Below are positions 53,071 to 62,324 of a stretch of DNA of 62,765 nucleotides, piece by piece. Every line of letters begins with the position of its first letter. Positions within the stretch are counted from its first letter, which is position 1. Source of the stretch: Foetidibacter luteolus. Lineage in GTDB: Bacteria; Bacteroidota; Bacteroidia; Chitinophagales; Chitinophagaceae. The notes beneath the pieces are model-generated. The model was not told the DNA's origin and searched no databases. It worked only from the letters and a program-made list of their open reading frames with translations. The translations under genes were made by a program, and so were the position numbers. The DNA lies in assembly GCF_009650435.1 (NCBI RefSeq), contig NZ_VVIP01000050.1, forward strand, positions 18,697 through 81,461. The letters run 5' to 3'.

Positions 53071-53714
53071 CACTTAGGTTTTTTATACACAATTGTCAGC
53101 ATTTCCGGAAGCGGGTCAATCTCTGTATTCAAGAGATAATAGTTTACAACTACTTCATGCTCGCTGGTTTGCTGCATTCTAAATTTCTTTACGTCCTCTT
53201 TCCCAAAACATGCCACCCCAACTTCATTTACTGCTGTATATTTCCGCTCGTATAAAAAATGCTTCACAAATAAATCAGGCAAATGGCAGGTTGCCATTAT
53301 GCCTCTGTCAGTATTTTCCATACGATACTTTTCGTCTTCGTAAAATAATTGTTTGTCATAATCGTGAGTCACTTCAACAACCAAAATACCAGAGCAAGCC
53401 ATAAATATCAGTGACACAACAAACAATGCTGTACGGAAATAGCTGCCAAAAACTTCTCTTCTGTCAAGCAGCCAAAAAATTACGCCGGTTAATGTCATCA
53501 GTAAGAACAATATGCTGGTTGAGCGGTACCCTCTCAAATAGTAATTATGTTCTGATGCCACCAATACAATAACATACAGAATAATCATGATGATGTGAAT
53601 GCTCAAAAAAAACTTGAGCCAGCCAGGTTTTGGATGGTTGTTTTGTCCCAAAGCGGCACGTGTTATTAAAAACAGGGCTGGGCCGGATAACAATAGCAGT
53701 GCAAAGATTTCCAT
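53070..53714 (-). CDS. four-TM membrane protein coupled to the sigma factor
   Basis: 214 residues. Four hydrophobic helices occupy residues about 1-115 (EIFALLLLSGPALFLI; FFLSIHIIMIILYVIVLVA; SILFLLMTLTGVIFWLL; TALFVVSLIFMACSGILVV). The C-terminal 100 residues are soluble, rich in Tyr and Val. No family recognised. The TGATG overlap with the ECF sigma gene implies co-translation, so it is a candidate anti-sigma or sensor. Confidence 0.75.
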   Translation of the reverse strand: MEIFALLLLSGPALFLITRAALGQNNHPKPGWLKFFLSIHIIMIILYVIVLVASEHNYYLRGYRSTSILFLLMTLTGVIFWLLDRREVFGSYFRTALFVVSLIFMACSGILVVEVTHDYDKQLFYEDEKYRMENTDRGIMATCHLPDLFVKHFLYERKYTAVNEVGVACFGKEDVKKFRMQQTSEHEVVVNYYLLNTEIDPLPEMLTIVYKKPK

Positions 53715-54059
53715 AACGTTCAGGTACGGAAAGGTAAAAAATTATCAGATTGCTTTAAGATGCGCCGCCCCATATTAACAGCAGTTACTTTTTGCTTAAT
53801 CCAATACCGGTTATAGGATTAAGCAGAATGAGTGCAGTACTGTACCTGTGTTCCGGCGGAACACCTTGTGGGTAGAACATTGCAGGGTGCTACCAGCGTT
53901 CCAGAGGAACGCTTTGTGCTTATATCTGTGGGGTAAGCACAAATGTTCCCTTCGAGACAAATAGACCTTTTGTACTTATCCCTTTAATCCTCATTTTTCA
54001 ACAAAAATTTGCGCAAGTAAATACTTGCATTTATATTCGCAAGCAAACACTTGCGCAAA
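53715..54059. repeat. REP-like family E cluster 2 and ArsR operator region
   Basis: GTTCC(N3)GGAAC palindromes at 53850 and 53898 with CCTTGTGGGTAGAACAT and GCTTTGTGCTTAT words match cluster 1 (43230-43392). A degenerate half lies near 53945. The last 50 bp hold the twin operator described separately. Confidence 0.65.
54013..54054 (+). promoter_or_regulatory. twin 16-bp palindromic operator for the ArsR-type regulator
   Basis: GCAAGTAAATACTTGC (54013-54028) is a perfect palindrome with a 4-base centre. GCAAGCAAACACTTGC (54039-54054) differs from it by two bases. The centres are 26 bp apart and the second copy ends 6 bp before the ATG of the ArsR-type gene. Position and symmetry fit autorepression by a dimeric winged-helix protein. 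Confidence 0.6.
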
Positions 54060-54401
54060 ATGGAGATAAGAAGAGATGTATTCCAGGCCATAGCCGACCC
54101 CACCAGGCGGCAGATAATAAGAATGATTGCCCACCAGCCGCTTAACCTTAACGCCATAGCCGAAAAATTTGATGTAACCCGCCAGGCGGTTTCGCTGCAT
54201 GTAAAAATTCTTACAGAATGCGGTTTGCTGGTTATTAAACAGCAAGGCCGGGAAAGGATATGTGAAGCCAGGCTGGATAGCCTTAAAGAAGTGGCCACCT
54301 GGGTGGATGAATGCACAGCTTTCTGGAAAAGCAGGTTTGCGCAACTGGAAAAGCATTTGGATAACGAGAAAACAAAAACTAAAAACTATGATAACAGGTA
54401 A
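54060..54401 (+). CDS. ArsR-family winged-helix regulator
   Basis: 113 residues from ATG 54060; a TTG at 54051 lies within the operator. The helix-turn-helix is VFQAIADPTRRQIIRMIA followed by LNAIAEKFDVTRQAVSLHVKILTECGLL. No metal-binding Cys motif (such as CVC) is seen, so it is of the type paired with an AHSA1/SRPBCC protein instead of a metal sensor. The SRPBCC gene overlaps its end by 14 bp. Confidence 0.9.
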   Translation: MEIRRDVFQAIADPTRRQIIRMIAHQPLNLNAIAEKFDVTRQAVSLHVKILTECGLLVIKQQGRERICEARLDSLKEVATWVDECTAFWKSRFAQLEKHLDNEKTKTKNYDNR

Positions 54402-54884
54402 CCAACCGGGAACAATAACTTCCGGGCAGGACGTTTTAATTACCCATGTGTTTGATGCACCGAGGGAAATGGTGTTTAGGGCGTGGACAGATGCCGAACA
54501 GTTAAAAAAATGGTTTGCGCCGGATGGCTGTACCATACAGTTTAAAAAAGCCGATATAAGGCAAGGCGGCAGCTACCACTCCTGCATCTACAACCCTGTG
54601 CACGGCGATTGCTGGTGCAAGGGCAGTTACCTGGAGGTGACTTTCCATCTAAAATTGTATTTACGATGGTAGTAACCGATGAGCATGAAAACGATATTGA
54701 ACCTGAAGACGCTGGCCTGGCGCCGGAATGGCCTGTAATGACAACTGTAACCATCACCTTAACCGAAGTCAACGGCAAAACCAAACTGGTTCTTCACCAG
54801 ACAGTAGCAGAAGCCCTGGCGAAGAAAACAGGCGCCCACCCAAGCTGGATTGAAATGCTGAACAGGCTTGACCGTATGCTGTAA
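54388..54884 (+). pseudogene. AHSA1/SRPBCC-family protein, frameshifted
   Basis: The first part (54388 to about 54640) shows LITHVFDAPREMVFRAWTDAEQLKKWFAPDG, then CWCKGSYLEV; the frame then continues to a stop with unrelated residues (TFHLKLYLRW). The rest of the domain (PSKIVFTMVVTDEHEND, ..., HPSWIEMLNRLDRML) is in another frame, 54609-54884. A missing base near 54643 (GTGACTTTCCATC) explains the break. SRPBCC proteins bind hydrophobic ligands; the ArsR pairing is typical. It may be decay or sequencing error. Confidence 0.8.
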
Positions 54885-54921
54885 TCATGCTTACAAAAAG
54901 CCTGCGCTTGTTGCTTATCCG

Positions 54922-54967
54922 TACATTTAACCTAAAGGCCGGCATGCCGGCCTTTAGGTTAAATGTA
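54922..54967. repeat. perfect 46-bp palindrome without spacer
   Basis: TACATTTAACCTAAAGGCCG forms the first 20 bases of the left 23-base arm, and the right arm is its exact reverse complement; the centre is GGCCGGCATGCCGGCC. It lies 37 bp after the SRPBCC gene. It may work as a terminator in either direction, but there is no clear T run. Confidence 0.9.
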
Positions 54968-55159
54968 TTATTCAATTATCAGCTTATCTATCCTGCGGGC
55001 AAAGCCCAATAGTAATTCTGTCGTTTAATGGCTGCCGGATTGCAGCGGAAAGCCCGCAGCCACGAGGTACGAGTGGCGAGGACTTGCAGCGAAAAGCCGG
55101 AACTACAGCTATAACAAAGCTGCAAAAGCTGAAAGCCCCAAAAAATAGCAACTGCCCAA

Positions 55160-57862
55160 TCAGTTAACCGTAAAACTGTACTTACCAGAGCCCACTTCTA
55201 CCACCACATACTTGTCCTCTGTTCCCTTTACCGTTAGGCCTGCAACAGAAGACAGTTCCGCATTATTCTCTTTAACTGAACCGGCTGATGACGCCGGTAT
55301 ATAAACCGTAGCTTTTGTATTGGCAGGTATGGTAACATTTAAACTGAAACCTGCACCTGTGGTACTCCAGGCACTTGTTACCGGGCCATAGTAAGTTTGC
55401 AGGGTAGCCGTAACATGGGTAAGGCCGCCACCACTATGCGGTTTTATGCGTATGTGTTTGTAACCCGGGGCATCGTCGTAGGTATCAATACCGGCTACAA
55501 CCCGGTACATCCAATCTCCTATGGCGCCGTAAGCATAGTGGTTAAAAGAGTTCATGCCCGGGGTTTGAAAAGTGCTGTCAGGCTTTTGCCCGTCCCACCG
55601 TTCCCAAATGGTGGTGGCGCCCATTTTAACGGGGTATAGCCAGGATGGATAGGTTTCCTGCATCAGCAGTTTAAACGCTACCTCATCATAGCCAAAACGG
55701 CTGAGCACATGGCACAAATAAGGTGCACCTATAAAACCGGTAGTAAGGTGGTTATCATAATCAGCCACATTTTGCGCCAGCTTGGCGGCTGCCTGTGGCC
55801 GCAGGTTTTCCGGCAGCATGTCAAAATTAAGCGCCAATGCATAGGCGGTTTGCGTGCCGGATATCAGCCTGCCCGATGGCGTCATGTATTCCCTGGCAAA
55901 AGCCTCTTTTATCTTTTGCAGCAATTGAGTGTAAGTATTTACATCTTCTGTTTTGCCCAGCACTTTAGCGGCATTGGCCAGCAGTTGGGTAGAGTGTGCA
56001 TAAAAGCACTGCGCAATAAGGTATTTGTCTGTAACGGCAGAGCGGCCATCATTGTCGTCAAAAGGACGGTAAAACAGCCAGTCGCCAAAATGAAAGCCTT
56101 TATTCCACAAATCGTTGGTGCTGTTGTTTTGCATATAACCCACCCATGCCTTCATGCTTTCGTATTGGTTTTGCAGTATGGCGGTATCGGCATACGCCAG
56201 GTACATGTTCCAGGGAATAATGGTAGCGGCATCGGCCCAGCCGGCAGAGCCACCAGCGCCATCGCCAAGTACATTGGGCACCACAAAAGGTACGCTGCCC
56301 TGTTTGTTTTGGTCTGCGGCTACATCCTTAAGCCATTTGGCAAAAAAGTTGTTTACGTTACGGTTAAAAGAAGCGGTGCGTGAAAAAGCCTGCGCATCAC
56401 CCGTCCAGCCCAGGCGTTCATCACGTTGCGGGCAGTCTGTAGGAACATCTAAAAAGTTACCGTTTTGCCCCCACTGAATATTGTGCTGCAACTGGTTAAT
56501 AAGCTTGTTGGAAGTAGAGAAGGTACCGGCCGGTTTCATATCGCTGTACAAGGCCACCGCGGTAAAGTTTTCAGCCGCAGGTTCTGTTTTAAAACCCACT
56601 ACTTTTATATACCTGAAACCCTGGAAAGTAAAATGCGGTTCAAAAGTTTCTTCACCGCCGCCCTTTAGTACATACACATTTTCCTGCTTGGCAGCACGCA
56701 GGTTTTCTGTGTAAAAATTGCCTTCTTTATCCAGCACTTCGGCATGGTATATTTTAATGGTATCCCCCGCTTTGCCGCTTATTTTAAGTTGTACAAAGCC
56801 CACCAGGTTTTGCCCAAAATCAATCACCTGTTCGCCTTTTGGTGTTTTGAAAATACTGATGGGCAAAAACGTTTCATGCTTTTTAACCGTTTCGTTGTAA
56901 GTAGCTACCAGTACATTTTTAGGATAGTCTTTTACCTTAACGCCTGTCCAGCCGGCGTCGTTAAAACCTGCCGTTGCCCAGCTATCTTTTGCTAGCCTTG
57001 CATCCTGCGTTTCCCCGTGGTAAATCTCCGAATACCTTACAGCGCCGGTAGAAGATTTCCAGCTTTCATCAGAAACAACGGATGCTGTTGAACCGTCCGC
57101 ATAAACAATATCCAACTGCATTAAAAGGCCCAGTGTTTTACCGAACAGGTTAAAAGTGCCAGCCCATGCCAGGTTGCCGCGGTACCAGCCGCTGCCAAGG
57201 GCTACGCCAATGGCATTGGCGCCGGGCTTAAGCATTTCCGTAACATCGTAAGCCTGGTATTGCAGGCGTTTGTTATAACTCGTCCACCCTGGTGTAAGGT
57301 AGGCATCGCCTACACGCTGGCCGTTAATAAATGCTTCATATAAGCCATGAGATGTAATAAACGCGGTGGCAGACTTTATTTTTTTGCCGGCAGTAAACTG
57401 CTTGCGCAAATACGGGCTTGGCCGCATAACGCTGTCTTCCACATAACCCGCTTCTATCCACTGTGCCTTCCAGTCCGCAGGTTGCAGCAGCCCCATTTGC
57501 CAGCTTGCCTGCTCACTCCAGGCAGATGGTTTGTTATCGTTATCCCATACCCTTACCTGCCAGTTATAATGGCCGCCTGGTTGCAAAGCTGTACCCGCGT
57601 AGGTAACATGTACAGACTGCGCCGAGTTAACACGGCCGCTGTTCCAAACCGTTTTTTCTTTGGCATCGGTAACTTTTATTTCGTAAGCTGTTTGCGAAAT
57701 GTTTCTTTTATCAGCAACCAGTTGCCAGCTAAAACGAGGCTGCAATACATCCAGCCCAACAGGATTGGCAAGATTTTCCACCAACAGGTTTTTTACAGCC
57801 ACCTGTGCAAACGCAACAAAATATACAGAAGAAAAGGCAAGCAGGAATAAGCACTTTTTCAT
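55160..57862 (-). CDS. alpha-L-rhamnosidase (GH78)
   Basis: 900 residues from ATG 57862, giving a signal peptide (MKKCLFLLAFSSVYFVAFAQ). Order: an N-terminal beta-sandwich (LAGNPVGLDVLQPRFSWQL-like) region, carbohydrate-binding-like sandwiches, then the (alpha/alpha)6 catalytic domain with DVPTDCPQRDERLGWTGDAQAFSRTASF, which carries the conserved acidic residues, and a late WERWDG with HYAYGAIGDWMY. It releases L-rhamnose from plant or bacterial glycans outside the inner membrane. No susC/susD or other glycosidase gene is near. Confidence 0.96.
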   Translation of the reverse strand: MKKCLFLLAFSSVYFVAFAQVAVKNLLVENLANPVGLDVLQPRFSWQLVADKRNISQTAYEIKVTDAKEKTVWNSGRVNSAQSVHVTYAGTALQPGGHYNWQVRVWDNDNKPSAWSEQASWQMGLLQPADWKAQWIEAGYVEDSVMRPSPYLRKQFTAGKKIKSATAFITSHGLYEAFINGQRVGDAYLTPGWTSYNKRLQYQAYDVTEMLKPGANAIGVALGSGWYRGNLAWAGTFNLFGKTLGLLMQLDIVYADGSTASVVSDESWKSSTGAVRYSEIYHGETQDARLAKDSWATAGFNDAGWTGVKVKDYPKNVLVATYNETVKKHETFLPISIFKTPKGEQVIDFGQNLVGFVQLKISGKAGDTIKIYHAEVLDKEGNFYTENLRAAKQENVYVLKGGGEETFEPHFTFQGFRYIKVVGFKTEPAAENFTAVALYSDMKPAGTFSTSNKLINQLQHNIQWGQNGNFLDVPTDCPQRDERLGWTGDAQAFSRTASFNRNVNNFFAKWLKDVAADQNKQGSVPFVVPNVLGDGAGGSAGWADAATIIPWNMYLAYADTAILQNQYESMKAWVGYMQNNSTNDLWNKGFHFGDWLFYRPFDDNDGRSAVTDKYLIAQCFYAHSTQLLANAAKVLGKTEDVNTYTQLLQKIKEAFAREYMTPSGRLISGTQTAYALALNFDMLPENLRPQAAAKLAQNVADYDNHLTTGFIGAPYLCHVLSRFGYDEVAFKLLMQETYPSWLYPVKMGATTIWERWDGQKPDSTFQTPGMNSFNHYAYGAIGDWMYRVVAGIDTYDDAPGYKHIRIKPHSGGGLTHVTATLQTYYGPVTSAWSTTGAGFSLNVTIPANTKATVYIPASSAGSVKENNAELSSVAGLTVKGTEDKYVVVEVGSGKYSFTVN

Positions 57863-58300
57863 GATAGCAATCTTTGCAGTGAGTAGTAAAAAGCAATTTA
57901 CGGCATCAAGATTAGTGAAACCTGAGATTGACACTGTACTGAACTGTGGGGTATATTTTGGGGACGGACTGCATTGCTGCTATGAGGCTTTGGTTGTGTC
58001 ACTCACTTGTACGCCTTGTTCTCTATTCGCCATTGTGCACCAGGTTTCATGTGAGTAAAAGCCTGCCGCACAATGACGAATAGAACCTTATGCGCCCTTC
58101 GGGCACCTTCGCCTAAAGGAAAAGGAAAAAAAGATGAATAATATTCAGAACGTACAAGAGTGCGACGCAACGGAAGCCTCATGCTTGTTCCTGCTGCCGG
58201 GCCCATCATTATTTCCTTAAAACAGCGAAGCTGTTTTTTGACTTTTACGAATGACGCTGTACCCCCAAATGCCTTTACTTTGCCGCAGCAAATTATTACC
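57863..58300. repeat. inverted pair of family B repeats
   Basis: 57975-58035 reads GAGGCTTTGGTTGTGTCACT, then CACTTGTACGCC; 58145-58207 reads ACAAGAGTGCGACGCAACGG, then GAAGCCTCATGC, the complement. The spacer (58036-58144) has CGCCCTTCGGGC. The segment 58216-58240 has arms AAACAGC and GCTGTTT around GAA, followed by TTTG, a terminator-like hairpin just before pepT. No gene in between. Confidence 0.65.
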
Positions 58301-59545
58301 ATGCTTACAGGATATAACCACACCGTTACTGAACGGTTTATGCGCTATGTGCAGATTGATACGCAGAGCGACCCCGAATCCGGCACGGCGCCTACCACGC
58401 AAAAACAACACAACCTTTCGCAACTGCTGGCAGCGGAACTGCAAGCCATTGGGCTTACAGATGCACATGCCGATGAATTTGGATATGTATATGCCGGCAT
58501 ACCGGCCAACAGTACAAAAACGGTTGCTGTGATATGCTTTTGCAGTCATGTGGATACTGCGCCGGACTGCAGCGGCGCACATGTGAAACCCATTCTGCAC
58601 AAGGATTACGACGGCAGCGATATTGTTTTGCCCGACGATGGCAGCCAGGTGATAAGTGTAAAGGATTATCCTTATTTGGCTACCCATATTGGCAGCGATA
58701 TTATTACCGCCAGCGGGCTTACCCTGTTGGGTGCTGATGACAAAAGCGGGGTGGCCATAATTATGGACATGGCCAACTACCTGCTTACACACCCGGAAAT
58801 AAAACATGGCCCCATAAAAATCTTATTTACGCCGGATGAAGAAGTGGGCAAGGGCACTGCCCATGTTGACCTTGAAAAACTGGCAGCGGATTTTGCTTAC
58901 ACGTTAGATGGCGGAGAGTCCGGAACTTTTGAAGACGAAACTTTTAGCGCAGATGCGGTAAGGTTAACTATTTACGGGGTAATTGCACACCCCGGCTACG
59001 GTAAAGACAAACTGGTGAACGCATTGAAAATTGCCGGAGAAATTTTGGCTGTGCTGCCGAAGGAACTAAGCCCTGAAACAACCAGTGGCAGGCAGGGTTT
59101 TATACACCCGGTTGGCATAAAAGGCATTGCGGAAGAAGCTACCGTTGATTTTATTATCAGGGATTTCGTTACCTCTAATCTTGAGCAGCATGAAAACCTG
59201 CTGAAATCAATTGTGGAGCAAGTGATGAAGCAATACCCCAAAACCAAATTTAATTTTACAGTAACTGAACAATACCGCAACATGAAGGAAGTGCTGGACC
59301 AGCACCCGCTGGTAGCGGCTTATGCCGAAGAAGCTTACAAAAGATCTGGCCTTACCGTAAGAAAAGAACCTATAAGGGGCGGCACAGATGGCAGCAGGCT
59401 TAGCTTTATGGGGTTGCCATGCCCCAATATATTTACCGGCATGCAGGCCATACACAGCAAACACGAATGGATTGGCGTAAGAGACATGGAGCAGGCAGTG
59501 GAAACACTGGTGCACCTGGTACAGGTGTGGGAAGAAAAGTCCTAA
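58301..59545 (+). CDS. pepT: peptidase T (tripeptidase, M20 family)
   Basis: 414 residues from ATG 58301; the longer frame runs through repeats. Zinc and active-site motifs: CSHVDTAPD, LLGADDKSGVAI, TPDEEVGKGTAH, LDGGESG, and GGTDGSRLSFMGLP with a final HSKHEW. The length matches known PepT. It removes the N-terminal residue of tripeptides in the cytoplasm. Confidence 0.96.
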   Translation: MLTGYNHTVTERFMRYVQIDTQSDPESGTAPTTQKQHNLSQLLAAELQAIGLTDAHADEFGYVYAGIPANSTKTVAVICFCSHVDTAPDCSGAHVKPILHKDYDGSDIVLPDDGSQVISVKDYPYLATHIGSDIITASGLTLLGADDKSGVAIIMDMANYLLTHPEIKHGPIKILFTPDEEVGKGTAHVDLEKLAADFAYTLDGGESGTFEDETFSADAVRLTIYGVIAHPGYGKDKLVNALKIAGEILAVLPKELSPETTSGRQGFIHPVGIKGIAEEATVDFIIRDFVTSNLEQHENLLKSIVEQVMKQYPKTKFNFTVTEQYRNMKEVLDQHPLVAAYAEEAYKRSGLTVRKEPIRGGTDGSRLSFMGLPCPNIFTGMQAIHSKHEWIGVRDMEQAVETLVHLVQVWEEKS

Positions 59546-59555
59546 CAGTCAGGGT

Positions 59556-60650
59556 TTAGGCATATTGACGCTCTTCCACCTGGCCATAAAAAAAAGGGCT
59601 GTATTCTGTTTTTAGCGTAATAGAAAAAACTGAGCCTTTGTTTGGCCCATCACTTTTGGCTGTTATGGCGCCATGATGTTTTTCCACTACTTTTTTGGTA
59701 AGGAACAAGCCAAGTCCATTTGATTTTTCACCCTGCGTACCCGCACGGCCGGCGGCGCATTTGGTAAACAATTGCTCTTTTATTTCGTGGTTAAACCCAA
59801 TGCCGCTGTCAATTACGTTAATGGTAATCATGCCCTCCGCGATAAACTCACTTTCCACCAATATTGAGCTGTTGTTAAAGGAGAATTTTATAGCGTTGGT
59901 AAGCAGGTTGTTAAATGCCTGCGCCATTAATTCCGGCTGCATTTTTACAATGTAATCAGCATCTACCCTGTTGATAATATTGATATTCTTTTCCCGGGCG
60001 GCGGTTTTTACCCGCTTGATTACATCGTCCAGCATTTCTTTTATGTATACCTGCTTGAGGTCACGTTCAGTAAGGGCGAATTTGTCATTCTTGTACATGA
60101 AGATGATATCGGACAGAAAGTTTAACTGGTGGGTGGCCAGCATACGTATAAGGCCCGCATATTCCTCACGCTGTTCAGGATCTTCTTCCATCTGAACAAT
60201 ATCGGCCAGTACCGCTATCTGCTCAATCGGCGAACGCATGTCGTGGGAAAGTAAGGCGAGCAAGTCTTTCTTTTCTTTAATCATGGTGTCCATATTAACA
60301 ATAGCCTTGTTTACCATTTTTAAAAGGTCACCCATTTCGTCTTCGTACTTTACCGTTTCATCAGGAACTTTTTTATCGGTTATATACTGGGATATGGTTG
60401 TGTGGATTTTCTTGATGGGCTCCGTTAACTGTTCAATAACAAAAATGGTTAAGATGGTTGCCATCAATGTAACAAACAGCAGCAGGAAAAAAATGCTGAA
60501 TATGCCGAAATCGGCAATATCCCGGGCTATAAGAGATACAAATAAGATAAGTGGTAAATCAACACAAACGAAAACGATAAAAAGGAACTTTGCTGCATAG
60601 CTTTTTTTTAGAAAGCCTATGTTGCACAACACCTGGTAGATGTTCCTCAT
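59556..60650 (-). CDS. sensor histidine kinase
   Basis: 364 residues. Two transmembrane helices (residues about 21-40 and 50-72) are separated by a very short loop, so there is no large periplasmic sensor. A HAMP-like linker follows (EQLTEPIKKIHTTISQYI). The phosphoacceptor is in LLALLSHDMRSPIEQI; the ATPase has AFNNLLTNAIKFSF (N box), NVIDSGIGF (G1) and GLGLFLTKKVVEKHHG (G2). No response regulator is next to it. It may receive signals from within the membrane. Confidence 0.93.
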   Translation of the reverse strand: MRNIYQVLCNIGFLKKSYAAKFLFIVFVCVDLPLILFVSLIARDIADFGIFSIFFLLLFVTLMATILTIFVIEQLTEPIKKIHTTISQYITDKKVPDETVKYEDEMGDLLKMVNKAIVNMDTMIKEKKDLLALLSHDMRSPIEQIAVLADIVQMEEDPEQREEYAGLIRMLATHQLNFLSDIIFMYKNDKFALTERDLKQVYIKEMLDDVIKRVKTAAREKNINIINRVDADYIVKMQPELMAQAFNNLLTNAIKFSFNNSSILVESEFIAEGMITINVIDSGIGFNHEIKEQLFTKCAAGRAGTQGEKSNGLGLFLTKKVVEKHHGAITAKSDGPNKGSVFSITLKTEYSPFFYGQVEERQYA

Positions 60651-61022
60651 AGAATATTGTTTGACAAAATTTTATAAATTAAACTAAACAATGCACATTC
60701 AGGTAACACAATGAATAGAATAGCTTAGTTGGTCTTCAGTGGGTGATAATTACGCAGATAAGGTAGCGGTAATCATAATTTTTACTATCTATTTACCTGT
60801 CTACCGTTTTTACAAAGATGAAGGTAATACTAAAATTTACAAGGCAACATTAAAAAACAGGGGAACTTTCTAACAGTTTATATCCAAATTACGTTTCCAT
60901 GCATTTTTAATGCTGTTATATTTCATGTTTAAAATTCCGTTATACTTTGTATCCACATTATCAATAAATTTTCAAACCAACCATTTTCTTCTTTTATATA
61001 CCTTAAGATTACAAATATTGCC
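60651..61022. other. AT-rich gene-free stretch
   Basis: Divergent promoters for the histidine kinase and the AlkD-like gene must be here. No repeats, hairpins or ORFs of note were seen. Confidence 0.4.
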
Positions 61023-61700
61023 ATGCACAACTTTATCATTCCGTTATCCCGCCTTTTGCAGGAACATGCTGATGCAGACCGTGCCGTTGGGGCCAAAGCT
61101 TACATGCTAAACCAGTTTGAGATGTTTGGCATACCTGCCAAACCCCGGCGGGAGCTTTGTAAAGCGTATATAAAACAAAACCCGTTGAATAGCTTAAAAG
61201 AAGTTGAAACAATTGTAAAACAACTGTGGCAACTTAATGAAAGGGAATATCAATATTGCGCCATAGAGCTTTACACTTATTATAAAAAATACTGGCAGCG
61301 TTCTTCTGTTAAACTGATGGAGTACTGCATTACCCATAAAAGCTGGTAGGACACTGTTGATAGTATTGCCAGCGAATGGCTGGGAGCTTATTTTAAGCTC
61401 TTCGCCGGAGAAACAGAAGCGGTTACCGGTAAATGGAACCAAAGCGATAACATGTGGCTGCAGCGCAGCAGCATTATGTTTCAAAAAGCGTACAAAAAAG
61501 ATACGGATACGGCATTGCTTTCCCGGTATATACTTAACCTTAAAGACTCAAAGGAATTCTTCATTCAGAAAGCTATTGGGTGGGCCTTGCGGGAATACGC
61601 CAAAACAAATGCCGGCTGGGTACAGAAGTTTGTAAAACAAAACCAACTACCGGCGCTAAGCGAAAGGGAAGCGTTGAAAAGAATCAACCACGGCGGATGA
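61023..61700 (+). pseudogene. AlkD-like DNA alkylation repair protein, interrupted by a nonsense codon
   Basis: The frame starts at ATG 61023 (HNFIIPLSRLLQEHADADRAVG) and runs for 108 residues to a TAG at 61347-61349, then continues in the same frame to 61700. The sequence around the stop is KSW, stop, DTVDSIASEWLG; family members have SWWDTVD, so TGG has become TAG. The downstream half keeps WLQRSSIMFQKAY, IQKAIGWALREYAKTN and a normal C-terminal end. AlkD excises alkylated bases such as 7-methylguanine. Only one base change separates it from a full 225-residue gene. Confidence 0.88.
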
Positions 61701-61757
61701 ATACGATTACAATACCGATTTGTATATTTGGGTTACCCGATTGCAAAACCATACTGC

Positions 61758-62060
61758 ATGAAAAATACACTGCTTATTTTTACCGCCACAATACTGCTGG
61801 CAGCCTGTAACCGCAGCGCCGGCAACAGGGATGATGTAGAAAAAATCCTGAAACGTACCATGCAACATTACCTGTACGAAAAAATAAATTTCGATTCCTC
61901 CAAAGCTAAATATGATGTACAGGATGTAACCTTTTTTGAAGACAATGATTTTTACGAATGCGAGTTTAAGGTGCGCATGCAATCCGCCGGGTCTGATACT
62001 ACCGGCTACATGAATGCCAGGGTATTAAAAGATATGAAAACCGTGATGCGCCGATCCTGA
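61758..62060 (+). CDS. small lipoprotein, unknown function
   Basis: 100 residues from ATG 61758 with a lipoprotein signal (Cys17 in ATILLAACN). The mature part is charged, with a beta-rich segment (YDVQDVTFFEDNDFYECEFKVRMQ) that looks like a single small domain. I recognise no family. It follows the interrupted AlkD gene by 57 bp. Confidence 0.75.
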   Translation: MKNTLLIFTATILLAACNRSAGNRDDVEKILKRTMQHYLYEKINFDSSKAKYDVQDVTFFEDNDFYECEFKVRMQSAGSDTTGYMNARVLKDMKTVMRRS

Positions 62061-62084
62061 CGATGATGCCTGCCATGCGGGAAA

Positions 62085-62140
62085 AGCTGCATAGCGAACC
62101 CAGCCGTACAAGTGTTCTCCCGGAACCTCAGCTTTTTTAT
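62085..62140. repeat. dispersed repeat family B, partial copy 6
   Basis: GAAAAGCTGCATAGCGAACC, then CAGCCGTACAAGTGTTC; it shares the AGCTGCATAGCGAACCCA stretch with copy 4 (45015) and then diverges. Confidence 0.55.
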
Positions 62141-62324
62141 TGGGACAATTCATTTTAATGACGGGCAGTTTTTTCCGTTGGTTTCAGAAGAGGGATGGGA
62201 GAGTTTAATAAAGTTATTTTTGGCGGCTTTTTTGATCGGATTAAGTTGCAATAGGTTTCAGTATCCTATAACACGAATCCCGGCAATTTTTTTCAATACT
62301 TTGCCGCCATAAATAATTTTAGTT

